A stretch of 64,000 nt of DNA from Sphingomonas phyllosphaerae FA2 (lineage in GTDB: Bacteria; Pseudomonadota; Alphaproteobacteria; Sphingomonadales; Sphingomonadaceae), in assembly GCF_000427645.1 (NCBI RefSeq), contig NZ_KE386571.1, forward strand, positions 620,001-684,000. Direction: 5' to 3'. Of this stretch, positions 16,756-29,589 are shown one piece after another. Position 1 is the first letter of the stretch, and each line of letters opens with the position of its first letter. The notes beneath the pieces were generated by a model. It searched no databases and was not told where the DNA came from. It worked only from the letters and a program-made list of their open reading frames with translations. A program made the position numbers and the translations under genes.

Positions 16756-17255
16756 GCGAGCGCAGGAAGAAGACGGTGGTGTCGGTGGAGAAGAAATCGC
16801 CGCTGGCGTATTTCGGTGCGGACGGCCGCCCGCCGTCGATCGTGCGGTTCGAGCGGCTGTATCTCGCGTCGTTCGCGGTATCGCTGATCGGCTGGGCGTT
16901 CAGCTGGCAGCAGACCGCCGACCGGCTGGCGATCGACCCGAAGACCGCGAACTATACGTGGCTGTTGCCCGCCGCACTGGTGCTGAGCTGTGCGATCACG
17001 CTGACGCTGTGGTATTTCATCGCGCGCCGCGCCAGCCTTGCCGCCAAATGGGTGGTGACGATCCTGACCGGGCTGGCGGCGGTGCGCTTCGCGATCAACC
17101 TGATGGTGGTGGCGGGCGGCAAGGTGCCGGTGACCGCGCTGCTGCTGTCGGCCGCGATCCTGGCGCTCAGCATCGCCGCGGCGGTGCAGCTGTTCCGCCC
17201 CGACGCACGCTTGTGGTTCGGCGAAGGGCTGGACCCGGAGGAAGAAGAAGCATGA
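16752..17255 (+). CDS. Four-helix inner membrane protein, unknown function
   Basis: 167 residues with a basic N-terminal tail (MSERRKKTVVSVEKK) and about four hydrophobic segments, near residues 38–55, 68–90, 98–118 and 124–145. It ends in the acidic tail DPEEEEA. I recognise no domain. The Lys/Arg-rich N-terminus and positive-inside rule place both ends in the cytoplasm. It overlaps nadC at the start and the RNase T2 gene at the end, so its expression is tied to theirs. Confidence 0.78.
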   Translation: MSERRKKTVVSVEKKSPLAYFGADGRPPSIVRFERLYLASFAVSLIGWAFSWQQTADRLAIDPKTANYTWLLPAALVLSCAITLTLWYFIARRASLAAKWVVTILTGLAAVRFAINLMVVAGGKVPVTALLLSAAILALSIAAAVQLFRPDARLWFGEGLDPEEEEA

Positions 17256-17977
17256 CGATGGTGACGAAGCGGGTGATGCTGCTGGGCGCGCTGGCGGCCA
17301 TCGCCGTGCCCGGCGTCGCGACGGCGCAGGCGCTGTCGTGCGCGATCCCGGCCGATCTGCCGCGCCCGCGCCCCGATCTGCCCTCGGCGAGCCAGCCGGC
17401 GCGGCGGCTGCCGATCGGCAGCTACACGCTGGCGATCAGCTGGAGCCCCGAATATTGCCGGACCAGCGGCGACCGGCCGAACGCGCGCTTCCAGTGCGGG
17501 GGCAGCAATCGCTTCGGATTCGTGCTGCACGGGCTGTGGCCGGACGGCGTCGGCAAGGACTGGCCGCAATATTGCCGCGCGACGCCGATCCTGTCGCGGC
17601 AGGTGATCCGCCGCCACGTCTGCGCCACGCCGTCGCCGCAGTTGATGCAGCACGAATGGTCGAAGCACGGGACGTGCATGGCCGGCTATACGCCCGAGCG
17701 CTATTTTACCAAGTCCAACGCGATGTTCCACGCGCTGCGCTTCCCCGACATGGCGCGGCTGGCGCAGGCGCCGCTGACTGCCGGGCGGCTGGCGGAAGCG
17801 ATCGCCGCGGCCAATCCGGGGCTGCGCGCCGACATGATGCGCGTGACCGGCACGAAGGGCGGTGCGCTCGACGAAGTGTGGCTGTGTACCGACAAGCGCT
17901 TCCGCTACGCGCGCTGCCCGGCGCATCAGGGCGGGCTCGACCCGGCGGCGCGGATCACGATCACGCCGCCGCGGTGA
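17252..17977 (+). CDS. Exported ribonuclease T2
   Basis: A 241-residue RNase T2-family endoribonuclease, cutting single-stranded RNA through 2',3'-cyclic phosphate. The N-terminus has a Sec signal (MLLGALAAIAVPGVATAQA). Both catalytic segments are intact: FVLHGLWP with His93, and HEWSKHGTC with Glu135 and His139. Eight or more cysteines fit a disulphide-bonded periplasmic enzyme. It is the last gene of the SH3–nadC–membrane protein–RNase run, with a four-base overlap. A role in nucleotide scavenging is possible but is inference. Confidence 0.92.
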   Translation: MTMVTKRVMLLGALAAIAVPGVATAQALSCAIPADLPRPRPDLPSASQPARRLPIGSYTLAISWSPEYCRTSGDRPNARFQCGGSNRFGFVLHGLWPDGVGKDWPQYCRATPILSRQVIRRHVCATPSPQLMQHEWSKHGTCMAGYTPERYFTKSNAMFHALRFPDMARLAQAPLTAGRLAEAIAAANPGLRADMMRVTGTKGGALDEVWLCTDKRFRYARCPAHQGGLDPAARITITPPR

Positions 17978-17994
17978 GGTGAGCCGGCGGGTTT

Positions 17995-18073
17995 CCGTCG
18001 TTGCGAGCGTAGCGAAGCAATCCAGCGCCGGATCAGGACGCCCTGGGTTGCTTCGCTACGCCCGCAATGACGG
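17995..18073. repeat. Palindromic repeat pair, family B
   Basis: Arms at 17995–18025 and 18043–18073 are imperfect inverted copies of the cgtcattgcgagc... unit. It lies just after the RNase T2 stop. With the family C pair that follows and the rpoC terminator, it fills the 332-base gap 17978–18309. Confidence 0.82.
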
Positions 18074-18090
18074 TTGGAACTCGGCCTAGT

Positions 18091-18184
18091 CGTCATTCCC
18101 GCGGAGGCGGGAATCCAGAAGCCCTGACGTAGCGACTTTTACGAGGACCTGCGCGTCTGGATTCCCGCCTTCGCGGGAATGACG
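18091..18184. repeat. Palindromic repeat pair, family C
   Basis: Units cgtcattcccgcggaggcgg (18091–18119) and its inverse (18155–18184) face each other; each has a cccgc/gcggg hairpin. A sister copy is at 32170–32264. Both copies lie between convergent genes. Confidence 0.82.
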
Positions 18185-18243
18185 GAACGGGACGTGCCGG
18201 TCGTACCGCCGCGACGACCTACATCAAACCAAACCGCACGAAC

Positions 18244-18277
18244 AAAAAGCCGCCGCCCGGCATCCCGGACGGCGGCT
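18244..18277 (-). terminator. Rho-independent terminator of rpoBC
   Basis: The stem agccgccg/cggcggct extends with cgg/ccg around a CATC loop. On the minus strand it ends in TTTTT (plus 18244–18248). It lies 33 bases after the rpoC stop. Confidence 0.85.
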
Positions 18278-18309
18278 CTTTCACGTCAGGCCGGCGCCTG
18301 AGGCGAGGA

Positions 18310-21300
18310 TCACTCCTCGTTCAGATACTCGCCCGCGTCGGCATCGGTGCCGGTGCCCGAGGGAACGACCTCGGCGAGCGGATCACTGCCGGTACCGACG
18401 TCCTCGCGCGGGCTGCGCTTTTCTTCCGCGGCGCGGGTCTGCGCGGCGGTGCCGGCCGAACCCGCAGCCACCATCGCCTCCTGCAACTTGCGCTGCTGGA
18501 CGCGCAGTGCCGCATCGCGCGACGAGGCCGCCACGCGCAGACGGTTCATGCCCGCACCGGTGCCCGCTGGGATCAGGCGACCGACGATCACATTTTCCTT
18601 GAGGCCCATCAGCGTGTCCTGCTTGCCCTGGACCGCCGCCTCGGTGAGCACGCGGGTGGTTTCCTGGAACGACGCCGCCGAGATGAAGCTGCGGGTCTGC
18701 AGCGACGCCTTGGTGATGCCGAGCAGGATCGGCTTGCCCGCTGCGCGCGCCTGACCGTCCTCCAACTTCTCGTTGATCGCGTCCATTTCCTCGCGATCGA
18801 CCTGCTCGCCGACCAGCAGCGTCGTGTCGCCGGCTTCGATGATCTCGACCTTCTGCAGCATCTGACGAACGATCGTCTCGATGTGCTTGTCGTTGATCTT
18901 CACGCCCTGCAGTCGATAGACTTCCTGGATTTCGCTGACGAGATACTCGGCCAGCGGCTCGATCCCCATCGTCTCCAGAATGTCGTGCGGGTTCGGCGAA
19001 CCGCCGATCAGGTTGTCGCCACGCTTGACGTAGTCGCCTTCCTGAACGTCGATCACCTTCGACTTCGGCACCAGATACTCGACGACGTCGCCGCCGTCCT
19101 CGGGCTGGATACCGATCTTGCGCTTCGCCTTATAGTCCTTGCCGAACACTACCCGGCCGGAGATCTTGGCGATGATCGCCGCCTCCTTGGGGATGCGCGC
19201 CTCGAACAATTCGGCGACGCGCGGCAGACCGCCGGTGATGTCGCGGGTCTTGGCGCTTTCGCGCGCGACACGCGCCAGCACGTCGCCGGCATGGACCGTT
19301 GCATTGTCCTCGACCGACAGCACCGCGCCCGGCGCCAGCAGGTAGCGGGCGGCCTCGCCCGACCCTTCGTCGAGCAGGGTCATGCGCGGACGCAGATCCT
19401 CCTTCGACTTGGTGGTCGCACGATATTCGATCACCACGCGCTGCGCGATACCGGTCGCTTCGTCGACCTGCTCGGTGAGCGTCTTGCCCTCGATCAGATC
19501 CTGGAACTTCACGGTACCGCCGGTTTCGGTGATCACCGGCATGGTGAACGGATCCCATTCGGCCATCCGGTCGCCCTTGCTGATGATGTGGCCATCATCG
19601 AACATGACGTACGCACCGTACGGGATCTTGTGCACCGCCAGCTCACGGCCGTCCATGTCGACGATCGCGATCTCGCCCGAACGGCTGAGCACGACGCGAC
19701 GGCCACGCTGGTCCTCGATCAGGCGCAGGTCGCGGAACTCGACCGTGCCGTCGACCGGCGATTCGAGGTTCGACTGCTCGTTGAGCTGCGCCGCGCCGCC
19801 GATGTGGAAGGTCCGCATCGTCAGCTGCGTGCCCGGCTCGCCGATCGACTGCGCCGCGATCACGCCGACCGCCTCGCCGATGTTGACCGGCGTACCGCGG
19901 GCGAGGTCACGCCCGTAGCACTTGCCGCACACGCCGACCTTGCTTTCGCAGACCAGTGGCGAGCGGATCTTCATCGCCGGGATGCTCAGCGCCTCGATCT
20001 GCGCGACCATCGGCTCGTCGAGCAGCGTGCCGACCGGGATGACGACCTTGCCCGTCTTGGCATCCACGACGTCCTCGGCCGTGGTCCGGCCCAGGATCCG
20101 CTCGCCCAGCGACGCGATCGTCGAGCCGCCCTGCACGATCGCCTTCATCTCCAGCGCACGCTCGGTACCGCAATCCTCCTCGATGATGACGCAATCCTGC
20201 GACACGTCGACAAGACGGCGGGTCAGATAGCCCGAGTTGGCGGTCTTCAGCGCCGTGTCCGCCAGGCCCTTACGCGCGCCGTGGGTGGAGTTGAAGTATT
20301 CGAGGACGGTCAGACCTTCCTTGAAGTTCGAGATGATCGGCGTCTCGATGATCTCGCCCGACGGCTTGGCCATCAGCCCGCGCATACCGGCAAGCTGCTT
20401 GATCTGCGCGGGGCTACCACGCGCACCCGAGTGGGCCATCATGTAGATCGAGTTGATGTCGCGCTCGCGGCCGACCATCGGGCCGTCCTCGTAGTGGCGC
20501 ACCGCCTTGATCTCGTTCATCATCGAGTTCGCGACCTGATCGCCGCACCGGCTCCAGGCGTCGATGACCTTGTTGTACTTCTCCTGCTGCGTGATCAGGC
20601 CGTCCTGATACTGCTGCTCGAAGTCCTTCACGAGATCGCGGGTCTCGTCGACCAGCTTGTCCTTGTCCGGCGCGATCAGCATGTCGTCCTTGCCGAACGA
20701 GATGCCCGCACGGAACGCGTGACGGAAGCCAAGCGCCATGATCGCGTCGGCGAACAGCACGGTCTCCTTCTGGCCGGTGTGACGATAGACCTCGTCGATG
20801 ACCTCACCGACGTCCTTCTTGGTCAGGACGCGGTTGACGACGTCGAACGGCACCTTGTGGCTCTTGGGCAGGCACTCGCCCAGCAACATGCGACCCGGCG
20901 TGGTCTCATAGCGCTTCAGGTACTGGTTGCCCTGCTCGTCGGTCTGCGGAACGCGGCTGACGATCTTGGTGTGGAGCGTCACCGCACCCGCGAACAGCGC
21001 CTGGTGCACCTCGGCCATGTCGCCCAGCAACATGCCTTCGCCCGGCTCGTTCTGCTTTTCGAGCGAGAGGTAATAGAGACCCAGCACCATGTCCTGCGAC
21101 GGCACGATGATCGGCTTGCCGTTCGCGGGGCTCAGGATGTTGTTGGTCGACATCATCAGGACGCGCGCTTCCAGCTGCGCTTCGAGCGACAGCGGGACGT
21201 GCACGGCCATCTGGTCACCGTCGAAGTCGGCGTTGAACGCCGAGCAGACCAGCGGGTGAAGCTGGATCGCCTTGCCCTCGATCAGCACCGGCTCGAACGC

Positions 21301-22608
21301 CTGAATGCCGAGGCGGTGGAGCGTCGGCGCGCGGTTCAGCAGCACCGGATGCTCGCGGATCACCTCGTCGAGGATGTCCCAGACTTCCTTGCGCTCCTTC
21401 TCGACCCACTTCTTCGCCTGCTTCAGCGTCATGCTGAGGCCCTTGGCGTCGAGGCGCGCGTAGATGAACGGCTTGAACAACTCGAGCGCCATCTTCTTCG
21501 GCAGGCCGCATTGATGCAGCTTCAGCTCCGGCCCGGTCACGATGACCGAACGGCCCGAATAGTCGACGCGCTTGCCGAGCAGGTTCTGACGGAAGCGGCC
21601 CTGCTTGCCCTTCAGCATGTCGGACAGCGACTTCAGCGGACGCTTGTTGGCGCCCGTGATCGTGCGACCGCGGCGGCCGTTGTCGAACAGTGCGTCGACC
21701 GCTTCCTGCAACATGCGCTTTTCGTTGCGGACGATGATGTCCGGCGCACGCAGCTCCATCAGGCGCTTCAGGCGGTTGTTGCGGTTGATGACGCGGCGAT
21801 ACAGGTCGTTGAGATCCGACGTCGCGAAACGACCGCCGTCCAGCGGCACCAGCGGGCGCAGCTCGGGCGGGATGACCGGCACGACCTCGAGGATCATCCA
21901 CTCCGGACGGTTGCCGGATTCGAGGAAGCTCTCGACGACCTTCAGGCGCTTGATGATCTTCTTGGGCTTCAACTCCGACTTGGTCGTCGCCAGCTCTTCC
22001 AGAAGCTGCACCTTCTCGCCCTCGAGATCGAGGCTTTCGAGCATGATGCGGACCGCTTCGGCGCCGATCCCGGCCGAGAAGGCGTCCTCGCCGTACTCGT
22101 CCTGCGCCTCGAGCAGCTCATCCTCGGTGAGCAGCTGATACTTCTCCAGCGGGGTCAGGCCCGGCTCGATGACGATATACGCCTCGAAGTACAGCACGCG
22201 CTCGAGCTGCTTGAGCTGCATGTCGAGCAGCAGGCCGATGCGGCTCGGCAGCGACTTCAGGAACCAGATGTGCGCGACCGGCGCGGCCAGCTCGATATGG
22301 CCCATCCGCTCGCGGCGGACCTTCGACACCGTGACCTCGACACCGCACTTCTCGCAGACGATGCCCTTGTACTTCATGCGCTTGTACTTGCCGCACAGGC
22401 ATTCGTAGTCCTTGATCGGACCGAAGATGCGCGCGCAGAACAGGCCGTCACGCTCGGGCTTGAACGTGCGATAGTTGATCGTCTCGGGCTTCTTGATCTC
22501 GCCGAACGACCACGAGCGGATTTTGTCCGGCGACGCGATCCCGATCTGGATCTGGTCGAAGGTTTCCGGCTTCGCGAGCGGATTGGCGAAATTGGTCAGT
22601 TCGTTCAT
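18310..22608 (-). CDS. rpoC: DNA-directed RNA polymerase subunit beta'
   Basis: A 1432-residue catalytic subunit. The N-terminal zinc finger has Cys70, Cys72, Cys85 and Cys88 ([19 protein letters not shown]). The active-site loop NADFDGD carries the Mg-binding Asp461, Asp463 and Asp465. The second zinc site is spread over CGTE and [13 protein letters not shown]. The C-terminus is a low-complexity acidic tail ([18 protein letters not shown]). It starts [20 protein letters not shown]. It lies 141 bases downstream of rpoB, and that gap holds a family F repeat pair. Single-subunit form, no split. Confidence 0.98.
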   Translation of the reverse strand: MNELTNFANPLAKPETFDQIQIGIASPDKIRSWSFGEIKKPETINYRTFKPERDGLFCARIFGPIKDYECLCGKYKRMKYKGIVCEKCGVEVTVSKVRRERMGHIELAAPVAHIWFLKSLPSRIGLLLDMQLKQLERVLYFEAYIVIEPGLTPLEKYQLLTEDELLEAQDEYGEDAFSAGIGAEAVRIMLESLDLEGEKVQLLEELATTKSELKPKKIIKRLKVVESFLESGNRPEWMILEVVPVIPPELRPLVPLDGGRFATSDLNDLYRRVINRNNRLKRLMELRAPDIIVRNEKRMLQEAVDALFDNGRRGRTITGANKRPLKSLSDMLKGKQGRFRQNLLGKRVDYSGRSVIVTGPELKLHQCGLPKKMALELFKPFIYARLDAKGLSMTLKQAKKWVEKERKEVWDILDEVIREHPVLLNRAPTLHRLGIQAFEPVLIEGKAIQLHPLVCSAFNADFDGDQMAVHVPLSLEAQLEARVLMMSTNNILSPANGKPIIVPSQDMVLGLYYLSLEKQNEPGEGMLLGDMAEVHQALFAGAVTLHTKIVSRVPQTDEQGNQYLKRYETTPGRMLLGECLPKSHKVPFDVVNRVLTKKDVGEVIDEVYRHTGQKETVLFADAIMALGFRHAFRAGISFGKDDMLIAPDKDKLVDETRDLVKDFEQQYQDGLITQQEKYNKVIDAWSRCGDQVANSMMNEIKAVRHYEDGPMVGRERDINSIYMMAHSGARGSPAQIKQLAGMRGLMAKPSGEIIETPIISNFKEGLTVLEYFNSTHGARKGLADTALKTANSGYLTRRLVDVSQDCVIIEEDCGTERALEMKAIVQGGSTIASLGERILGRTTAEDVVDAKTGKVVIPVGTLLDEPMVAQIEALSIPAMKIRSPLVCESKVGVCGKCYGRDLARGTPVNIGEAVGVIAAQSIGEPGTQLTMRTFHIGGAAQLNEQSNLESPVDGTVEFRDLRLIEDQRGRRVVLSRSGEIAIVDMDGRELAVHKIPYGAYVMFDDGHIISKGDRMAEWDPFTMPVITETGGTVKFQDLIEGKTLTEQVDEATGIAQRVVIEYRATTKSKEDLRPRMTLLDEGSGEAARYLLAPGAVLSVEDNATVHAGDVLARVARESAKTRDITGGLPRVAELFEARIPKEAAIIAKISGRVVFGKDYKAKRKIGIQPEDGGDVVEYLVPKSKVIDVQEGDYVKRGDNLIGGSPNPHDILETMGIEPLAEYLVSEIQEVYRLQGVKINDKHIETIVRQMLQKVEIIEAGDTTLLVGEQVDREEMDAINEKLEDGQARAAGKPILLGITKASLQTRSFISAASFQETTRVLTEAAVQGKQDTLMGLKENVIVGRLIPAGTGAGMNRLRVAASSRDAALRVQQRKLQEAMVAAGSAGTAAQTRAAEEKRSPREDVGTGSDPLAEVVPSGTGTDADAGEYLNEE

Positions 22609-22633
22609 CTTGATGAACCTCTTTCAATTCGTA

Positions 22634-22738
22634 GCCCTCTCCCCGCCGGGGAGAGGGTTGGGTGAGGGGCTGCCAAAGGCGGTGGTCTCGATGAGACCCC
22701 GACCCCTCACCCCGGCCCTCTCCCCGGTGGGGAGAGGG
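22634..22738. repeat. Palindromic repeat pair between rpoB and rpoC, family F
   Basis: Units gccctctccccgccggggag... (22634–22669) and 22703–22738 are near-perfect inverted copies. Each contains a ctctcccc/ggggagag hairpin and ends in ggtgagggg. They occupy most of the rpoB–rpoC spacer, about 25 bases upstream of the rpoC start. Confidence 0.85.
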
Positions 22739-22749
22739 GGGAGGCAGGC

Positions 22750-26928
<4,179 letters not shown>

Positions 26929-26975
26929 AAAAGCTTGTGCCTCGTCAGCCGTCAAAATGCAGGCGCAGGGTGGAA

Positions 26976-27010
26976 CGAAGAAAAGCCGATCGCAAAGATG
27001 CGTCGGCTTT
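26976..27010 (-). terminator. Terminator-like hairpin in the rpoB leader (possible attenuator)
   Basis: An 11-bp stem (AAAGCCGA, one bulge, CGC) with loop AAAGAT lies at 26982–27010. On the minus strand it is followed by TTTTCTTC, so it is in the rpoB direction. It begins about 50 bases upstream of the rpoB ATG and about 80 bases downstream of the predicted start of transcription, so transcripts must read through it. It may be an attenuator; a block on read-through from upstream is the alternative. Confidence 0.6.
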
Positions 27011-27093
27011 CAGCGTCCTGAACCGCGGCTTCCCAATCCGATCGACACGCTGCGCAAGGCGCGCCGTTTCCCGGAAGCTGTGGTGATGGAGCG

Positions 27094-27122
27094 GATATAG
27101 GGGCGGGGCGGGGGCGTGTCAA
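27094..27122 (-). promoter_or_regulatory. Predicted sigma-70 promoter of rpoBC
   Basis: On the minus strand TTGACA (27117–27122) is followed by exactly 17 bases and then TATATC (27094–27099). Transcription would start near 27087, giving a leader of about 160 bases. The match to the housekeeping consensus is 6/6 and 5/6. Confidence 0.72.
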
Positions 27123-27196
27123 ACGGACGGGCTCGACAGATGTCGATCGATCGGCGAAGCTCCGCGCGTCATGAACGGGAGGGGGCGATCGTGGTG

Positions 27197-28078
27197 ATGA
27201 CAAGAGCAAGGGCGACCGCGTTGGCGATGCTGCTGGTGGCCAGTCCGCTGGCGGCGCAGATGCCGCCGGGGATGGCGGAACTCCGGGCCGAGCAGGCGAA
27301 GATGCCTGCCCCGGACGCGGTGGTCCGATATGGCGGCGACGATCTGCGGTCGGGCGAGATCCGGTTGCCGAAAGGCAAAGGGCGGTTCCCCATCGCGATG
27401 CTGATCCACGGCGGCTGCTGGAGCCAGGAATATGACACCGTCAAGGGCATGACGCCGCTGGCCGAGGCGCTGCGCCAGCGCGGTTTCGCGGTGTGGAATG
27501 TCGAATACCGGCGGCTCGGCAATCCGGGTGGCGGCTGGCCGGGCACGTTCCAGGATATTGCGGCGGCGATGGATTATCTGCCGACGCTGGCGAAGACCTA
27601 TCCGCTCGACCTGAAGCGGCTGACGATCGTCGGCCATTCGGCGGGTGCGCATCTGGCGGCGTGGGCGGGGAGCAGGACCAGATTGCCCGCACCCTGGACC
27701 GCTCCGAAGGCCGTCCGTCCGGTATCGGTGGTGGTGATCGACGGGCCGACCACGCTGGCGCCGTTCGTCGGGGCGGATGCGGAGGTGTGCGGCAAGCCGG
27801 TGATCGTGCCGCTGATGGGGGGCACTCCCGCGGAGAAGCCGGCCGAATACCGGATCGCCAGCCCCGCCGATCATCTTCCGCTGGGTGAGCGGCAGGTGAT
27901 CGTGCTCGGATCGCTTACGCCGTACATCAAGCCCTATGTCGCCGCGGCGCGGGCTGCCGGCGATCCGGTCGACGCGCTGGAGCCGGCCGGCGCCAATCAC
28001 TTCGACATCATCACGCCCTCCACGCCGAACGGGAAGGCGGTGGCGGACTTCGTGGCCGCGAAGGCGCTCGCGAAATAG
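27197..28078 (+). CDS. Exported alpha/beta hydrolase (BD-FAE/esterase-like)
   Basis: 293 residues with a Sec signal MTRARATALAMLLVASPLAAQ. The oxyanion loop is LIHGGCWSQ (71–77) and the nucleophile elbow GHSAG places Ser148; the C-terminal His is in GANHFDI. The HGGxW pattern is shared by carboxylesterases, BD-FAE feruloyl esterases and kynurenine formamidases. With export, an esterase is the more likely role. It lies on the plus strand between rplL and rpoB, dividing the usual rplJL–rpoBC operon, and converges with rplL on a shared terminator. Confidence 0.85.
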   Translation: MTRARATALAMLLVASPLAAQMPPGMAELRAEQAKMPAPDAVVRYGGDDLRSGEIRLPKGKGRFPIAMLIHGGCWSQEYDTVKGMTPLAEALRQRGFAVWNVEYRRLGNPGGGWPGTFQDIAAAMDYLPTLAKTYPLDLKRLTIVGHSAGAHLAAWAGSRTRLPAPWTAPKAVRPVSVVVIDGPTTLAPFVGADAEVCGKPVIVPLMGGTPAEKPAEYRIASPADHLPLGERQVIVLGSLTPYIKPYVAAARAAGDPVDALEPAGANHFDIITPSTPNGKAVADFVAAKALAK

Positions 28079-28085
28079 CGCACGA

Positions 28086-28121
28086 AAAAGGGGCGGCACC
28101 CGCGTGGGTGTCGCCCCTTTT
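28086..28121. terminator. Bidirectional rho-independent terminator
   Basis: The stem aaaggggcg-gcaccc/gggtg-cgcccctttt has an A-run on the left and a T-run on the right. It serves the hydrolase on the plus strand and rplL on the minus strand, which converge here. Confidence 0.85.
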
Positions 28122-28197
28122 CTGCTGGCGGCCGCGTCATGGCGCTGAACCAGATGACGTCGAACGAGCGGGCTTGGGCCGCTCGTCGGCCGGCCTC

Positions 28198-28221
28198 GTG
28201 TGAGGGGCTCGCCCCTCACAC
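28198..28221. terminator. Perfect 10-bp hairpin just after rplL
   Basis: Arms gtgtgagggg and cccctcacac are exact complements with a CTCG loop, seven bases after the rplL stop. There is no T-run, so it may protect the 3' end of the rplJL mRNA rather than end transcription. Confidence 0.55.
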
Positions 28222-28227
28222 TTCGGC

Positions 28228-28602
28228 TTACTTCAGCTCGACGGTCGCGCCGGCTTCTTCCAGCTGCTTCTTGACCTTCTCGGCCTCGTCCTTGCTCACG
28301 CCTTCCTTGACGGGCTTCGGCGCGCCTTCGACGAGTGCCTTGGCTTCGGTCAGGCCCAGGCCGGTGATGGCGCGGACTTCCTTGATGACGTTGATCTTCT
28401 TGCCACCGTCGCCGGTCAGGATCACGTCGAACTCGGTCTTCTCTTCAGCGGCCGGAGCAGCAGCGCCGCCGCCAGCAGCCGGAGCCGCAACCGCCGCAGC
28501 GGCCGAAACGCCCCACTTCTCTTCGAGCAGCTTCGACAGCTCGGCTGCTTCCAGGACGGTCAGTTCGCTCAGCTGGTCAACCAGCGCGTTCAGGTCTGCC
28601 AT
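28228..28602 (-). CDS. rplL: 50S ribosomal protein L7/L12
   Basis: The 124-residue ribosomal stalk protein. The N-terminal dimerisation domain reads [20 protein letters not shown], followed by an Ala/Gly/Pro hinge ([20 protein letters not shown]). The C-terminal factor-binding domain is [20 protein letters not shown] then [26 protein letters not shown] precedes the ATG. It lies 69 bases downstream of rplJ in the same transcript and is not followed by rpoB, as would be usual. Confidence 0.97.
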   Translation of the reverse strand: MADLNALVDQLSELTVLEAAELSKLLEEKWGVSAAAAVAAPAAGGGAAAPAAEEKTEFDVILTGDGGKKINVIKEVRAITGLGLTEAKALVEGAPKPVKEGVSKDEAEKVKKQLEEAGATVELK

Positions 28603-28671
28603 GATCTTACTTCCTAATCTAAACGGGGACAGGGCCCCGAAATCCAAACATCAACCGGAGGCGGCCTGAAA

Positions 28672-29187
28672 TCAGGCTGCTTCCTTCTCCGAATAAGCTG
28701 CCAGCACGCGCGCGATCTGCGCGGCCGGGGCCTGGGTGATGGTCGCCAGCTTCGTGGCAGGCGCCACGATGAGGCCGACGATCTTCGCACGCAGCTCGTC
28801 CAGCGACGGCAGCGTGGCCAGTGCCTGCACGCCCGCCACGTCGAGCGGGGTCGCGCCCATCGCACCGCCGACGATCTCGAACTTGTCGGTCGTCTTGGCG
28901 AACTCGGCGGCAACCTTGGCGGCCGCGACCGGATCGGTCGAGGTCGCTAGGCCGACCGGACCGGTCAGCATGTCGCTGATCGAACCGTAATCGGTGCCGT
29001 CGAGGGCGATTCTGGCAAGCTTGTTCTTCGAGACCTTGTAGGTCGCGCCGGCGTCCCGCATCCGGTTGCGCAAGTCGGTCGACTGCGCCACCGTCATCCC
29101 CAGGTTGCGGGTGACGACCACCACGGCAACCTCGGAGAAGGTACGGTTGAGCTCGGCGACGGCCGCGGTCTTCTGACTACGATCCAT
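28672..29187 (-). CDS. rplJ: 50S ribosomal protein L10
   Basis: A 171-residue protein that anchors L7/L12 dimers to 23S rRNA. It starts MDRSQKTAAVAELNRTFSEV and shows RNRMRDAGATYKVSKNKLAR and LTGPVGLATS. The C-terminal helix (IARVLAAYSEKEA) is the L12 attachment site. GGAG precedes the ATG. rplK and rplA are not adjacent. The long leader (29188 to about 29435) is the place where L10 autoregulation normally acts. Confidence 0.97.
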   Translation of the reverse strand: MDRSQKTAAVAELNRTFSEVAVVVVTRNLGMTVAQSTDLRNRMRDAGATYKVSKNKLARIALDGTDYGSISDMLTGPVGLATSTDPVAAAKVAAEFAKTTDKFEIVGGAMGATPLDVAGVQALATLPSLDELRAKIVGLIVAPATKLATITQAPAAQIARVLAAYSEKEAA

Positions 29188-29434
29188 GCCATTCTCCACA
29201 TTGGGAAGGGACGTGCCGAAACACGAAGCCCTTCCGGGTACGAACCACCGGCCGCGCGGATGCGCAATCGGCGGCATAGTCCAGCGATGGGGAAAATGAC
29301 CGGGCGACCGGCCGCACGATCATCGTGGCGGCGCGGGGAGCGTCGATCCTGTCCCCGTCTCGGCGGGGAATTAAGGCCCGAGGGGCCACCCGCTGTCTCG
29401 GACGGTGTGCCATGCCCGCGAGCGGACCGGCGAC
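29188..29434 (-). promoter_or_regulatory. rplJ 5' leader, candidate L10 autoregulatory region
   Basis: About 247 bases of GC-rich transcribed leader run from the predicted start to the rplJ ATG. Several inverted segments are visible, such as gtccccgtctcggcggggaa near 29350. In many bacteria L10(L12)4 binds the rplJ leader to repress translation. I infer the same here from position and length; I cannot identify the kink-turn binding site with certainty. Confidence 0.4.
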
Positions 29435-29441
29435 GCGGCGG

Positions 29442-29469
29442 CCTATAGCGGATCGTGAGCGACGGTCAA
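29442..29469 (-). promoter_or_regulatory. Predicted sigma-70 promoter of rplJL
   Basis: On the minus strand TTGACC (29464–29469) is separated by 16 bases from TATAGG (29442–29447). This is a good housekeeping promoter match and gives rplJL a transcription start independent of rplKA. Confidence 0.6.
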
Positions 29470-29481
29470 GCGCGATCAATG

Positions 29482-29521
29482 TGTCACGAAGTTGACCCCG
29501 AATTGTCGTGTGGGTGTCGCC
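29482..29521 (+). promoter_or_regulatory. Pho-box-like array upstream of phoX
   Basis: Four consecutive 11-base units begin TGTCACGAAGT, TGACCCCGAAT, TGTCGTGTGGG and TGTCGCC. The 11-base period with TGTC at each step is the known layout of PhoB sites. It lies about 70 bases before the start of a PhoX-type phosphatase, a classical PhoB target. Confidence 0.55.
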
Positions 29522-29589
29522 GAACGTTCACGCCGCTGCCTTTCAAGGTCGCGATAGGCACCCGGGAAACCTATCCTCGGGGAAACGTT

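Noticed and set aside
18883-22665. A 1260-codon open frame opposite rpoC
   Set aside because: It mirrors the high-GC codon pattern of rpoC, is rich in Arg, His, Leu and Asp without any domain, and has no ribosome-binding site.
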